Of a stretch of DNA of 64,000 nt, positions 39,771 to 48,008 are shown piece by piece. A program made the position numbers and the translations under genes. This DNA is from Alkalibacterium subtropicum (GTDB lineage: Bacteria > Bacillota > Bacilli > Lactobacillales > Carnobacteriaceae_A): contig NZ_FOLT01000004.1 of assembly GCF_900112455.1 (NCBI RefSeq), positions 158,379 to 222,378 on the forward strand, given 5' to 3'. Below the pieces are notes generated by a model. That model did no database searches and had not been told where the DNA came from. It was given only the letters and a program-made list of their open reading frames with translations. Each line of letters starts with the position of its first letter. Position 1 is the first letter of the stretch.

Positions 39771-40076
39771 ATTTATCTTCTCCTTATTTTTATCTCACAA
39801 CAAGTATATCGAAAATCTATAATAATAAAAGTCTTATTTCTATTATACTCTAAGTAAGGTATCTAGTATCAATCATCATTTTAAATAATTTAATTAATAT
39901 GTTCTGTGGATACAGAATGATTATTTCATTTTTACGTCAGAAGAGAGCAAAGATTCATAGCAATAATGCCGGTATTAATTGACACTACCTTATTAGTCAG
40001 CCATTAAACAGCACTTCTTGGAATCACTCTATGAAGAATTTATGAACAACCACTGATTAACCAACAGTTAACAGAC
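39771..40076. other. AT-rich intergenic region, no gene seen
   Basis: This region holds the promoter side of the rpiR gene (TATACT near 39808 and TATAAT-like elements near 39845 on the minus strand). Otherwise I see no gene, repeat or clear structured RNA in it. Confidence 0.5.
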
Positions 40077-40105
40077 AAAAAAGGCTGAGACTTTTAGTCC
40101 CAACC
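40077..40105 (-). terminator. Terminator of the sugar ABC transporter operon
   Basis: A ten-pair stem (GGCTGAGACT with AGTCCCAACC, two G-T pairs when read on the minus strand) is followed by TTTTTT. Confidence 0.8.
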
Positions 40106-40140
40106 TCTTTCATCTTTGATCATATTATTCTAATGATAGG

Positions 40141-40989
40141 TTACTGTTTGATACTTCCTGCTGTAACTCCGCCGATAATATAACGTGACAGGAAGGTATA
40201 GATCAAGAGCAATGGTGCAACTGAAAGGGCGATTCCCATATACATCGCTCCATACTCTGTTCTGTAGCCGTCAGTCGTCAGAAGCTGTACCAGCATCGGG
40301 AGTGTATACATCGAACGTTCATTGATCAGTATCAATGGCAGCAAGAAGTTGTTCCATGATGCAATAAAACCGAATATGGCCATCGTTGCTAGGGCCGGAC
40401 GCATCAATGGTAAAATCACGGTATGGAATATCCTCAGTTCGCTGGCGCCGTCGATCCGTGCAGAGTCCACGAGTGCAGGGTGATAAATCGTTTCCAGATA
40501 TTGTTTCATAAAGAAAACAGTGGGTGCACTGGCGACTGACGGTAAAATCAGCGGGATATAGTTGTTCAGCAGATCCAGGTTAGCCATGAATTTATAAAAC
40601 CCTATAATACTTACCTGAGTTGGGATCATGATCAACAGGAGTATGATCGTCCAGATAAACTTCTGGCCTTTGAAATCATAGGCAATAAACGCATAGGCAG
40701 TCAGCGAGGAGAAATACAAACTCAAAATCGTTGCACTCGCAGCGATAAAGAAGGAGTTCCCGTATCCCTGGAAGATATTGAATCCCTGATCTCTCAAGTG
40801 CGTCCAGTTCGCCCATGCCGAATCACTAGGGATCAGAGACAATCCCTGCTGGATTTCAGGAGCGGATCGTGTTGCGTTCACAATAACGATCCAGAAAGGT
40901 ATCATACTTAACAATGTCAGTATCGCAAAGAATACGTACAGCAAAATACGCTGCATTTTAAGTTTTTTCATATTATCTGTATCGTACAT
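40141..40989 (-). CDS. Carbohydrate ABC transporter permease (MalG/LacG-like)
   Basis: A 282-residue permease with six membrane helices and the EAA loop YHPALVDSARIDGASELRIFHTVILPLMRPA (about 180-205), which docks the ATPase. The C-terminal GGVTAGSIKQ is typical of CUT1 permeases. It lies 3 bp after its partner permease. No ATPase gene is in the operon, so it must use a shared one of the MsmK/MsmX type encoded elsewhere. Confidence 0.93.
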   Translation of the reverse strand: MYDTDNMKKLKMQRILLYVFFAILTLLSMIPFWIVIVNATRSAPEIQQGLSLIPSDSAWANWTHLRDQGFNIFQGYGNSFFIAASATILSLYFSSLTAYAFIAYDFKGQKFIWTIILLLIMIPTQVSIIGFYKFMANLDLLNNYIPLILPSVASAPTVFFMKQYLETIYHPALVDSARIDGASELRIFHTVILPLMRPALATMAIFGFIASWNNFLLPLILINERSMYTLPMLVQLLTTDGYRTEYGAMYMGIALSVAPLLLIYTFLSRYIIGGVTAGSIKQ

Positions 40990-40992
40990 GAC

Positions 40993-41958
40993 TTATCTCG
41001 CTCCTTTCTTAGTGGATCGTTCTCTAAAACTATTGAAGATAAATAAACTTATTACAGCTGTCATGATCAGCAGGAAGACTGAAGCTGTCGAAGCGATGTT
41101 CAGATTTCTCCCACCTTGGAAAGCTTGTTTGTAAATGAAAATCATCATTGTTTCTACCGACTGAGCTGGTCCGCCTCCAGTTAAAAGATACGGAATATCA
41201 AATATTTGGAGTCCACCGATCAGTGAAGTGACCAGTACATATAAGGTGATAGGTTTCATTAAGGGCATAGTGATTTTTGTGAAGGACTGCCAGTCCGTTG
41301 CTCCGTCAACACGAGCCGCATCAAACAAGCTGTCATCAATACCGAGTATTCCCGCCTGAAGAACGATACTCGTCTGTCCATACCACATCCAGAACTGAAT
41401 AAATGAAACGATCAGGCGTGTCGAAAATACACTGCGGTAGAAATCGACCGGTGTACTGATCAATCCCCAATCAAGCATGATCAGATTCAGCGGTCCTCTC
41501 GGATAACTGAATAAGGAACGGAAGATCAGCGCCACGGATGCCGCAGTGATTATATTTGGTAAATAAAACATACTCTTGAAAAAGCCCGTTCCTTTTAAGT
41601 TCAAGCGTCTATTAGTAAACCAGTATGCCAGTAAAAAGGCTAAAATAATTTGAGGCACAAAGTTAATGACCCATAAAATAAATGTGTTGACTACAGAATT
41701 TCTATACAGCTGGTTGTTTAAAAGCGTTGTATAGTTTTGCAGACCAACAAAATTAGCCTCCGTAGCCCACCCTGCCAAATCCGTAAAGGATAAGTAGATA
41801 GTATAAAACATTGGGTAAAAGTTGAAAATCAGGAAGAACACAAAGAAGGGTGCGACAAAAAAATAGCCCCATTTATCCGTATTTTTTCTTTTAGCCAAGT
41901 TTCTCGGTCTTTTTTCTGCTACGTCTTTTTCAGTCGTCGTTTCTGTTGATGTTGCCAT
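40993..41958 (-). CDS. Carbohydrate ABC transporter permease (MalF/LacF-like)
   Basis: A 321-residue permease of the CUT1 class. A charged cytoplasmic N-terminus (1-30) precedes six membrane helices and the EAA loop DSLFDAARVDGATDWQSFTKITMPLMKPI. It pairs with the MalG-like permease downstream and the binding protein upstream. A strong hairpin separates it from the binding-protein gene, which fits the usual excess of binding protein over permease. Confidence 0.93.
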   Translation of the reverse strand: MATSTETTTEKDVAEKRPRNLAKRKNTDKWGYFFVAPFFVFFLIFNFYPMFYTIYLSFTDLAGWATEANFVGLQNYTTLLNNQLYRNSVVNTFILWVINFVPQIILAFLLAYWFTNRRLNLKGTGFFKSMFYLPNIITAASVALIFRSLFSYPRGPLNLIMLDWGLISTPVDFYRSVFSTRLIVSFIQFWMWYGQTSIVLQAGILGIDDSLFDAARVDGATDWQSFTKITMPLMKPITLYVLVTSLIGGLQIFDIPYLLTGGGPAQSVETMMIFIYKQAFQGGRNLNIASTASVFLLIMTAVISLFIFNSFRERSTKKGAR

Positions 41959-41981
41959 AATATCTCCTTTCCATGTAGTGG

Positions 41982-42017
41982 AGAAAGTGCAGAGAACGCT
42001 CGTCGTCCGCGTTCAAC
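41982..42017 (-). promoter_or_regulatory. Intercistronic stem-loop between binding protein and permease genes
   Basis: Outer arms AGAAAGTGCAG/CTGCACTTTCT and inner arms GAACGC/GCGTTC form one long hairpin with a 9-nt loop. It has no T-run on the minus strand. It probably protects the upstream binding-protein mRNA and lowers permease expression. Confidence 0.65.
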
Positions 42018-42048
42018 TGCACTTTCTTTGTGCTACACTTTACTATTC

Positions 42049-43404
42049 TTAATCCACCTGCAGGTTAGGATAGAGGTTTTGAACTTCCAGTTTGAACGCT
42101 TCGATCGCTTCTTCTTGAGTTATTTCACCCTTAGAGTAAGGTGTCAATGCCAAGTCATCGAAAGCTCCGGAAATCGTTTGGTCATATTCCGTAATGATCG
42201 AGCCGTCGATCGCTGGAATAGCATCAGCAAATGCATCATAGTGGTTTTGTCCACCCAGGAACTCTTCTTCGTAATCCCCGCGAACTGATTCTACTACATT
42301 TTCATTCGAAACAACGTCTCCGGTATCTTCGGCCCATGTTGTCATAAAGTCTTCACTTGTTGTCAGCCATTGAATCAAGTCTGCCGCTTCATCCTGCATG
42401 TCAGAAGTTTGGGTAATCCCGATCCATGTGCCGCCTCGGAAGTATGACGTTGGTCCTGTGACCATTCTCCAGTTTCCAGCTGTTTCATCAGCATTTGGTT
42501 TCAGCCAGAAGTGCATGCCCCATGTTGGCAGGCTGTATCCCAACACTTCATCACCATTCATCGCTGCGAAATATTCTTCGCCCTGTGGATCTGCATCCAT
42601 CATCAGACCTTCGTCTACCATGGTTTTAGCCGTATCGAGAAGCTCATATAACTGTTCGTCAATGACCAGTTCACCATCTACGACCCATCCTTGTTCACGG
42701 GACATGTAGTAAGGGTGATTTAAGTCCCCACGACTGGATACCATATAAACGGAACCGTCACTGGCTTCTTTTAGTTCACGGGCAGTTTCTAAGAATCCAT
42801 CCCAGTCATTGATCGCCGCCTGCATATCTTCCGGTGATTCGATTCCCAAATATTCACTTGCCAGATCCTGGCGATAGAAGAATGCCCCGGGTGTCGTCTG
42901 CCATGAGTTCATTACGAACGTGGTATCTTCCTGTGTGCCGATTTCTTTGACGTACTCGTAGGTAGCTTCTGCACCATTAACGAGATCATCATATTGACCT
43001 AAGTCTACAAGCATACCTGACTCAACATATTTTTTAACAAAGGCCTGCTCTGCAAAGATGACATCAGGGGCACTATCTGTACCAAAAACAGGGTCCAACT
43101 GGGTTTCAAATTCTTCTGTTGGAATTTCTGAAATGTTGATTTCATAACCTAAATCAGGAAATTCTTCCAGGTAATAATCATTGATCATCGTTGATGCTTC
43201 GTCAGTAAAGGTCCAGACGTCCAGGACGCCTTCTCCGCCGGTCGTAGGCGCTTCAAACTCCTCGCCATCCTCAGTTTCAACGACTTCTTCATCCGTCGTC
43301 CCTTCGTCTACTGTCCCTTCATCAGCTGCACCACCGTTTCCGCACGCTGCCAGTGTCAGCGCTGACATTGTTGCCAAACCTAAAAACCATTTTTTATTTA
43401 ACAT
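42049..43404 (-). CDS. Carbohydrate ABC transporter substrate-binding lipoprotein
   Basis: A 451-residue CUT1 binding protein. The lipoprotein signal ends at LAAC (lipidated C21), followed by an exceptionally acidic linker (DEGTVDEGTTDEEVVETEDG). The core has the extracellular solute-binding type 1 pattern (VLDVWTFTDEASTMINDYY, FAAMNGDEVLGYSLPTWG). The sugar is unknown. It is the first gene of the operon, so regulation acts here; operator, cre and promoter lie upstream. Confidence 0.93.
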   Translation of the reverse strand: MLNKKWFLGLATMSALTLAACGNGGAADEGTVDEGTTDEEVVETEDGEEFEAPTTGGEGVLDVWTFTDEASTMINDYYLEEFPDLGYEINISEIPTEEFETQLDPVFGTDSAPDVIFAEQAFVKKYVESGMLVDLGQYDDLVNGAEATYEYVKEIGTQEDTTFVMNSWQTTPGAFFYRQDLASEYLGIESPEDMQAAINDWDGFLETARELKEASDGSVYMVSSRGDLNHPYYMSREQGWVVDGELVIDEQLYELLDTAKTMVDEGLMMDADPQGEEYFAAMNGDEVLGYSLPTWGMHFWLKPNADETAGNWRMVTGPTSYFRGGTWIGITQTSDMQDEAADLIQWLTTSEDFMTTWAEDTGDVVSNENVVESVRGDYEEEFLGGQNHYDAFADAIPAIDGSIITEYDQTISGAFDDLALTPYSKGEITQEEAIEAFKLEVQNLYPNLQVD

Positions 43405-43565
43405 GAATATCCCTCCAAATTTTAATTTAGTGACTAATCAGATCCTGATCCCCTATTTTTCTCGATAATGTTCCTCCTTTAAATGTTTTGCTCTTTCTAG
43501 TTTGTTTATTTCAATATAAGTTAAACCAAGACTATATCTAATTATCAGTTAGAAAGAGCGCTAGA

Positions 43566-43667
43566 TAAAAGCGTTTACATAACGGATAAAAAATATATTA
43601 GTTTGTTAGTCTTACAAACTAATATCGCTTACAGGTATATAATACCTTTATGACTAACGAAATGCAA
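43566..43667 (-). promoter_or_regulatory. Promoter, operator dyad and cre site of the sugar ABC operon
   Basis: On the minus strand TTGCAT (43667-43662) and TATTAT (43644-43639) are 17 bp apart. A perfect dyad with 12-bp arms ATATTAGTTTGT (43595-43606 and 43614-43625) sits at the expected start of transcription. Next comes TGTAAACGCTTTTA (43579-43566), a cre with a single mismatch. The operon is therefore probably under a specific repressor and CcpA. Confidence 0.75.
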
Positions 43668-43770
43668 GCACTTTCTCAACATTTTTTTCTTTTTTTACGC
43701 TATACGGCTAATAAATTACTAAAGATTACAATAGGTTCGATTCAGCACACATTTTGAAGGAGTGCAAATA

Positions 43771-43799
43771 AAAAAAGAGAGAAAGATCTCTCTTTTTTT
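43771..43799. terminator. Terminator-like hairpin between the sugar ABC operon promoter and the structured RNA
   Basis: AAAAAAGAGAG/CTCTCTTTTTT around 6 nt, with poly-A/poly-T flanks. A lone AAGGAG just upstream on the plus strand has no reading frame after it. Confidence 0.6.
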
Positions 43800-43832
43800 A
43801 CTTTCTATTTTTAAACAAACATATTTTTAGGC

Positions 43833-44002
43833 AAAAAAAATACGGACAGTTTGGCCTGTCCGCATAATCGCAACCTATAAAATAGGCGAGGTTCACGTTC
43901 ACAGCGTGAATTCTCCGATACCGACTTCCTGTCGTGATGATCTAACATCTGTATCGTGCATGAAGTTTCCACAAACGGTGGAAACATTCGACTCATCGCA
44001 TA
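43833..44002 (-). ncRNA. Candidate structured non-coding RNA, about 170 nt
   Basis: There is a promoter on the minus strand (TTGTAA 44037-44032, 17 bp, TAATAT 44014-44009). The RNA then folds on paper as follows. A 5' arm UGC-AUGA/UCAUGCA is capped by GUUUCCAC/GUGGAAAC. A three-way junction is closed by CGAUAC/GUAUCG and contains GAUG/CAUC and CGAC/GUCG hairpins. UUCACG/CGUGAA is closed by GAG/CUC. CCUAU/AUAGG follows. A terminator AUGCGGACAG/CUGUCCGUAU ends in eight U. No open frame covers it. It is not recognisable as tmRNA, SRP, RNase P or 6S RNA. Confidence 0.6.
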
Positions 44003-44031
44003 AAAGTAATATTAGCATATTATATACAACT

Positions 44032-44679
44032 TTACAAGGCTTTTTTATCGATCACTGCATCGATCCAGACTTTGGCAATATAACCCTGTCCGGCAACCGT
44101 TGGATGAACCCCATCTTCACCCGTATAGTAACTGAATCCGTTTTTTATTCCCTGAGCATTCAGCAAGCCATCCAGAGGGATCAGTTCTGTCTGATATTCC
44201 TTAGCCATTTTCCTCACGATCTGAATACGCAGATCCAGATCTCTTCGCCAGTTCATGCGGTCTTTCGGATAAGGCAGCACGAAAGGTTCCATCAAAATGA
44301 CGCGGGCATCTGTACGCTGATGAAGAGATTTCAGTAAAAACCTGTAATCCGACTCAAACGCCTCCAGCTCTTCGTCTGTCACCAGCTGATTATTATCCTG
44401 ATTTCTCCAAGTATCGTTAATACCTATGAGCAAGGTCACGATATCCGGATTGATATCAAGACAATCTTCTTCCCATCTGCTTTTAACGTCACTCAATGTG
44501 TCTCCGTCGACCCCTCTATTTAAAAGAGTGAGTCTCTTTTCCGGCATGTTTGCCTGAAGATAAGCAGAAACGAGCAGCGGGAAACCCCGACCTAAATCTG
44601 CCGGCTCACTTTTAATACGTCCGGCATCCGTTATGCTGTCTCCGATAAACAACAAGGTATCATCATTCATTATTTTCAT
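44032..44679 (-). CDS. SGNH/GDSL hydrolase (esterase or lipase-like)
   Basis: A 215-residue SGNH hydrolase. The catalytic Ser is in block I FIGDSITDAGR, the Gly/Asn of blocks II-III are in RGVDGDTLSD and LIGINDTW, and the Asp/His pair is in DGVHPTVAG near the C-terminus. There is no signal peptide, so it acts in the cytoplasm, most likely deacetylating a sugar or glycoside. It lies 16 bp after the ROK gene, which fits a sugar-processing pair. Confidence 0.9.
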   Translation of the reverse strand: MKIMNDDTLLFIGDSITDAGRIKSEPADLGRGFPLLVSAYLQANMPEKRLTLLNRGVDGDTLSDVKSRWEEDCLDINPDIVTLLIGINDTWRNQDNNQLVTDEELEAFESDYRFLLKSLHQRTDARVILMEPFVLPYPKDRMNWRRDLDLRIQIVRKMAKEYQTELIPLDGLLNAQGIKNGFSYYTGEDGVHPTVAGQGYIAKVWIDAVIDKKAL

Positions 44680-44695
44680 CTTAAATTCTCCTTAA

Positions 44696-45583
44696 TCAGT
44701 CATCTGTGTCCTTATTTTTCTGTATGAAATTATACACAGCACCAATGAGATTCGCGTCATTTCTGAACGTGCATACTTCCAGATCCGGACGGAAAGTATG
44801 ATGGTTGATCTGTTTAAGAAACCGATCGAACTCTTGATTCAAGCGTTCGATGAGTCCATTCATACTTGAGACTCCACCACCGATTATGATCTTTTCTGGA
44901 TCGAAGGAATAAGCGAGGTTGTATAGTCCCATAATCAGAAATGAATAAAAAGTATCCACTTCTTCGATAGCTACCGGATCCCCTTTTTCAGCCAACTCAA
45001 AGACTTGTTTACCGTCGATCGCTTCATAAGCCAACCCTTTCCGCTCGGCATAACGTCGGGCCATTTTCACTGCCGTTCCCAGTTCACTGAATGTTTTGCC
45101 CTCATTCAAGACCATATACCCGAACTCACCGCCAAACAGATGTGGACCGTGGTGGACTTTTTTATTGACGATGACAGCTCCGCCGATGCCTGTGCCGATC
45201 ACGACAAACAAAACCGTATCGTTTTCTCTAGCAGAGCCTTTCCATACTTCAGCCAGAGCGGCACTGTTCGCATCATTTTCAATAGCTACAGGAAGAGCGA
45301 ACAAGTCTTCCAGCTCATCATAAATGGGGAAAAAGTGAAGGTACTTCACTGCGCTGATACCTTCGATCTGCTTTGTTTCCTGATTCACAGCACCTGGAGC
45401 AGACAAAGCGACGCCTTCCAGAGAATAATGCCGGGCAGCTTTTTCCTTGACAGCTGCAAGCTGCTCTTTCATCTCATCCCATGTCTCAGGCGTCGTGAAC
45501 TTGCCCTTATCCATTAATTGATCCTTATTCCAAACGCCATATTTGACTGAGGATCCTCCAATATCAAAAACTAAAATCGCCAT
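44696..45583 (-). CDS. ROK family sugar kinase or regulator-like protein
   Basis: A 295-residue ROK-fold protein with ATP motif FDIGGSSVKYGVW at the N-terminus, the sugar-binding IENDANSAALAEVW and VIGTGIGGAVIVNKKVH. The Cys-rich zinc motif of classical glucokinases is absent (the segment reads GEFGYMVLNEGKTFSELGT), as in B. subtilis YhdA-type or BglK-type ROK kinases. No helix-turn-helix is present, so it is a kinase rather than a repressor. AGGAGG precedes the ATG. Probably it phosphorylates the sugar released by the neighbouring SGNH esterase. Confidence 0.88.
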   Translation of the reverse strand: MAILVFDIGGSSVKYGVWNKDQLMDKGKFTTPETWDEMKEQLAAVKEKAARHYSLEGVALSAPGAVNQETKQIEGISAVKYLHFFPIYDELEDLFALPVAIENDANSAALAEVWKGSARENDTVLFVVIGTGIGGAVIVNKKVHHGPHLFGGEFGYMVLNEGKTFSELGTAVKMARRYAERKGLAYEAIDGKQVFELAEKGDPVAIEEVDTFYSFLIMGLYNLAYSFDPEKIIIGGGVSSMNGLIERLNQEFDRFLKQINHHTFRPDLEVCTFRNDANLIGAVYNFIQKNKDTDD

Positions 45584-45628
45584 ATCTCTGCCTCCTGGTT
45601 TATTACGCTGATTGACTGTTCCTTACCT

Positions 45629-47245
45629 TTACCATACCGCAACCATCCCATCAGTCCTCGGTTCCGTTGCACCGATATACGTTCCATGTTCTGTTTTTAT
45701 GATGATCTCTCCTCTGCCGAAGTTACCTTTTTCCAGTTCTACCTCTACTGCATGCCCTCTGTTTTTAAGCGCTGTGATCAGGGCCAGCGGCATCGTCGGT
45801 TCGACCATTACCTTTTTATCTTTTACCCACTGCCACCTTGGTGCATCCAAGGCATCCTGGGGATTCATTTTAAAATCGATCATGGACTGCAGGACCTGCA
45901 GGTGTGCCTGCGGCTGCATGTGACCGCCCATGATCCCAAAAGGTCCTACAGCCCGATTATTTTTAGTCAGAAAACCGGGGATGATCGTATTGAACGGCCG
46001 TTTTCCCGGGGCCAGCGCATTGACATGACCTTCTTCCAGAACGAATCCGACCGCACGGTTATTCAGGCTCACACCATACTCGGGCACAACGGCACCTGAT
46101 CCGAACCCCATGTAGTTGCTTTGAATATAGGAAACCATATTCCCTTCATTATCTGCTGTCGCCAAGTACACCGTTCCTGAATCGTCCCTGATTCCAGGAC
46201 GGGCATCTATTGCCTGTGTCTGAATCAAGGCGGCTCTCTCTTTCGCATACTCTTCTGACAAGAGTTCTGAAACACTCAATTTCATGTGATCCGTATCCGC
46301 AATGGTCAGCTGACCATCGGAAAATGCCAGTTTGATAGCCTCGATTTGTTTATGCAGCGTATCAGGATCATCTTTTCCCCGAAGCTCCACCTGCTTCAGT
46401 ATATTCAAAGCCATCAGGGCCACAACCCCTTGACCATTCGGCGGCATTTCCCACACCTCGTAGCCCTTGTAGTTCACCTTCACCGGAGCGACCCATTCCG
46501 GCTTATAATCTGACAAATCACCTTTCCGCAGGTACCCTCCATATGCTTGAGAAAATGAAGCGATCGCCTCAGCTATTTCACCCGTATAAAAAGCACGGGC
46601 CCCAGTCTGCCCAATCAGGCGAAGCGTTCTGGCGTGTCCTTTGGATGCCCATACTTCACCCACATCAGGTACCCGACCCTCGGGCGCATACACATCAAAC
46701 CAGGAGGCCAGTTCCGGGTACCGTTCTTTTTCTTTAGTGTAGCGTTTAAAAGAGCGCCGATAAGCGTTGTGAACGGTATCAGAAATCGCCACACCTTCGT
46801 CGGCCAGTTTCGCTGCCGGTTCCAGGACAACTTCAAGTGACAGTTTGCCATGCTTTTCGACCAGCTCCGCCCATCCGGCTGGGATGCCTGGCACATTAAC
46901 TGCCTTGAGTCCGTAGGTTGGAAACGTTTCTGACTTATCCAGATACCCAGTGGGATCCAGTCCTTTCGGTGAGGGGCCGCTCGCATTCAGCCCATAAAGC
47001 TTCTCGTCTTTCCAGATGATGCTGAAACTGTCACCCCCGATACCGTTCGATCCCGGTTCGACCACCGTCAATGCCGCTGCAGTCGCAACCGCAGCATCGA
47101 TGGCATTTCCACCGGCTTTTAAAATATCCCGTCCAGCCTGTGCAGCCAGCGGATGAGACGTGGCGACCATGCCGTTTTTTCCGTAAACAAGCTCTCTCCT
47201 TGAACCGTAATGAAATGTTCCAGTATTAAAACCCATATCCCCCAT
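45629..47245 (-). CDS. Gamma-glutamyltransferase family protein (YwrD-like)
   Basis: A 538-residue Ntn-hydrolase precursor. The N-terminal core GMVATSHPLAAQAGRDILKAGGNAIDAAVATAAALTVVEP is diagnostic. The self-cleavage/nucleophile Thr lies in DDSGTVYLATADNEGNMVS near residue 360, and SYIQSNYMGFGSG follows. The sequence VYL after the nucleophile, in place of TH, marks the YwrD branch, whose substrate is less certain. There is no signal peptide, so it acts inside the cell. The start at 47245 (GGGG 12 bases upstream) is uncertain; MGFNTG three codons on is an alternative. Confidence 0.88.
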   Translation of the reverse strand: MGDMGFNTGTFHYGSRRELVYGKNGMVATSHPLAAQAGRDILKAGGNAIDAAVATAAALTVVEPGSNGIGGDSFSIIWKDEKLYGLNASGPSPKGLDPTGYLDKSETFPTYGLKAVNVPGIPAGWAELVEKHGKLSLEVVLEPAAKLADEGVAISDTVHNAYRRSFKRYTKEKERYPELASWFDVYAPEGRVPDVGEVWASKGHARTLRLIGQTGARAFYTGEIAEAIASFSQAYGGYLRKGDLSDYKPEWVAPVKVNYKGYEVWEMPPNGQGVVALMALNILKQVELRGKDDPDTLHKQIEAIKLAFSDGQLTIADTDHMKLSVSELLSEEYAKERAALIQTQAIDARPGIRDDSGTVYLATADNEGNMVSYIQSNYMGFGSGAVVPEYGVSLNNRAVGFVLEEGHVNALAPGKRPFNTIIPGFLTKNNRAVGPFGIMGGHMQPQAHLQVLQSMIDFKMNPQDALDAPRWQWVKDKKVMVEPTMPLALITALKNRGHAVEVELEKGNFGRGEIIIKTEHGTYIGATEPRTDGMVAVW

Positions 47246-47299
47246 GTGTGTACTTATCCCCTTTATATGTAAAGCCGGGACATTTCCCGGCACGGTTTA

Positions 47300-47680
47300 T
47301 TAAAGCTGAACGATTTCGATTTTATAACCATCCGGGTCTTTAATGAAGAAATAAGACGCAGCCCCGTCTGACAAACCTTTCAGATCAGTCACGAGATAAC
47401 CGGACTGGCTGTATTCTTCATGTGTGTCTTCCAGATCGTTTACACCGATCGCGATATGTCCATAGCCGTTCCCTAACTCATACGGCTCTTCCTGATCGTA
47501 GTTATATGTGAGTTCCAGTTCATAATTGTCCCCAGGGAGAGCCAGATAAACCAGTGTGAATTTATGCTCCGGATAATCCAGGCGTCTGACCTCTTCCATT
47601 CCTAAAACATCCTGGTAAAATGCGACTGATTTATCCAGATCTTTTACACGGATGCATGTGTGGATCATTTTTTTACTCAT
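47300..47680 (-). CDS. gloA: Lactoylglutathione lyase (glyoxalase I)
   Basis: A 126-residue vicinal-oxygen-chelate enzyme. The GloA pattern is clear: HTCIRVKDLDKSVAFYQDVLGME, YELELTYNYD, YELGNGYGHIAIGV, and YFFIKDPDGYKIEIVQ, supplying the His and Glu metal ligands. It isomerises the methylglyoxal-glutathione adduct. The ATG at 47680 is eight bases after GGAGG; a frame start five codons upstream falls inside that site. The gamma-glutamyltransferase gene follows 54 bp downstream. Confidence 0.92.
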   Translation of the reverse strand: MSKKMIHTCIRVKDLDKSVAFYQDVLGMEEVRRLDYPEHKFTLVYLALPGDNYELELTYNYDQEEPYELGNGYGHIAIGVNDLEDTHEEYSQSGYLVTDLKGLSDGAASYFFIKDPDGYKIEIVQL

Positions 47681-47710
47681 TACTCGTTCCTCCATTCATA
47701 TTTATTCTTT

Positions 47711-47739
47711 ATTTTGCCTTACTTTCATCTTAGCGTCAA
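47711..47739 (-). promoter_or_regulatory. Promoter of gloA
   Basis: On the minus strand TTGACG (47739-47734) and CAAAAT (47716-47711) are 17 bp apart, about 30 bp before the gloA start. Confidence 0.55.
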
Positions 47740-47818
47740 GCTCTCCCGTCCGTTTCCTCAGTTTTGACGCCAATTAAGAAAGCGATTAATTATTTTTCTG
47801 TTTATCTATATTTTAGTG

Positions 47819-47847
47819 TTGACATAGTCTGATGTATGCGTTATCAT
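47819..47847 (+). promoter_or_regulatory. Strong promoter of a small RNA
   Basis: A perfect -35 TTGACA (47819-47824), 17 bp, and TATCAT (47842-47847). Nothing coding follows on this strand before the terminator at 47917-47949. Confidence 0.8.
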
Positions 47848-47853
47848 TTATGT

Positions 47854-47949
47854 AGAAACAAAGTTAGTAGCAGTACTACTAGTTTTCTTTTTCATAAATC
47901 ATCTCCTTTCTATGCAGGTGCCCTTGCGGAAACAAGGGCGCTTTTTTTT
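47854..47949 (+). ncRNA. Candidate anti-Shine-Dalgarno small RNA, about 96 nt
   Basis: There are three parts. A 5' hairpin of 11 pairs (47860-47870 with 47876-47886, two G-U) comes first. A 31-nt unpaired pyrimidine-rich stretch (47887-47917) contains CAUAAAUCAUCUCCUUUC. Last is a terminator, GCCCUUG/CAAGGGC with flanking pairs, ending in eight U. The open stretch is the exact complement of an ideal initiation region: GAAAGGAG, seven bases, AUG. This layout resembles csRNAs of streptococci, which block ribosome binding on target mRNAs. The perfect promoter supports real expression. Confidence 0.7.
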
Positions 47950-48008
47950 GTGCTTTTTTATCGTTTATCGTACAGCCTAGAACATCCCTCGCTTTAGTCC
48001 GAATTGGT

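Noticed and set aside
41982-42017. Terminator after the sugar-binding protein gene
   Set aside because: The hairpin is strong but has no T-run on the minus strand, and the permease genes follow without a visible promoter.
43833-44002. Assignment of the structured RNA to 6S, SRP, tmRNA or a known riboswitch
   Set aside because: It has no long central bubble helix, no GGAA-capped SRP domain, no tRNA-like ends, and none of the aptamer cores I know (TPP, FMN, SAM, lysine, cobalamin, purine, c-di-GMP, ydaO, T-box).
47867-47918. Minus-strand AAAGGAG followed by a 15-codon frame (MKKKTSSTATNFVST) as a leader peptide
   Set aside because: It is the mirror image of the anti-Shine-Dalgarno region of the plus-strand RNA. 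The matching promoter and the terminator T-run are on the plus strand, and no minus-strand promoter is evident.
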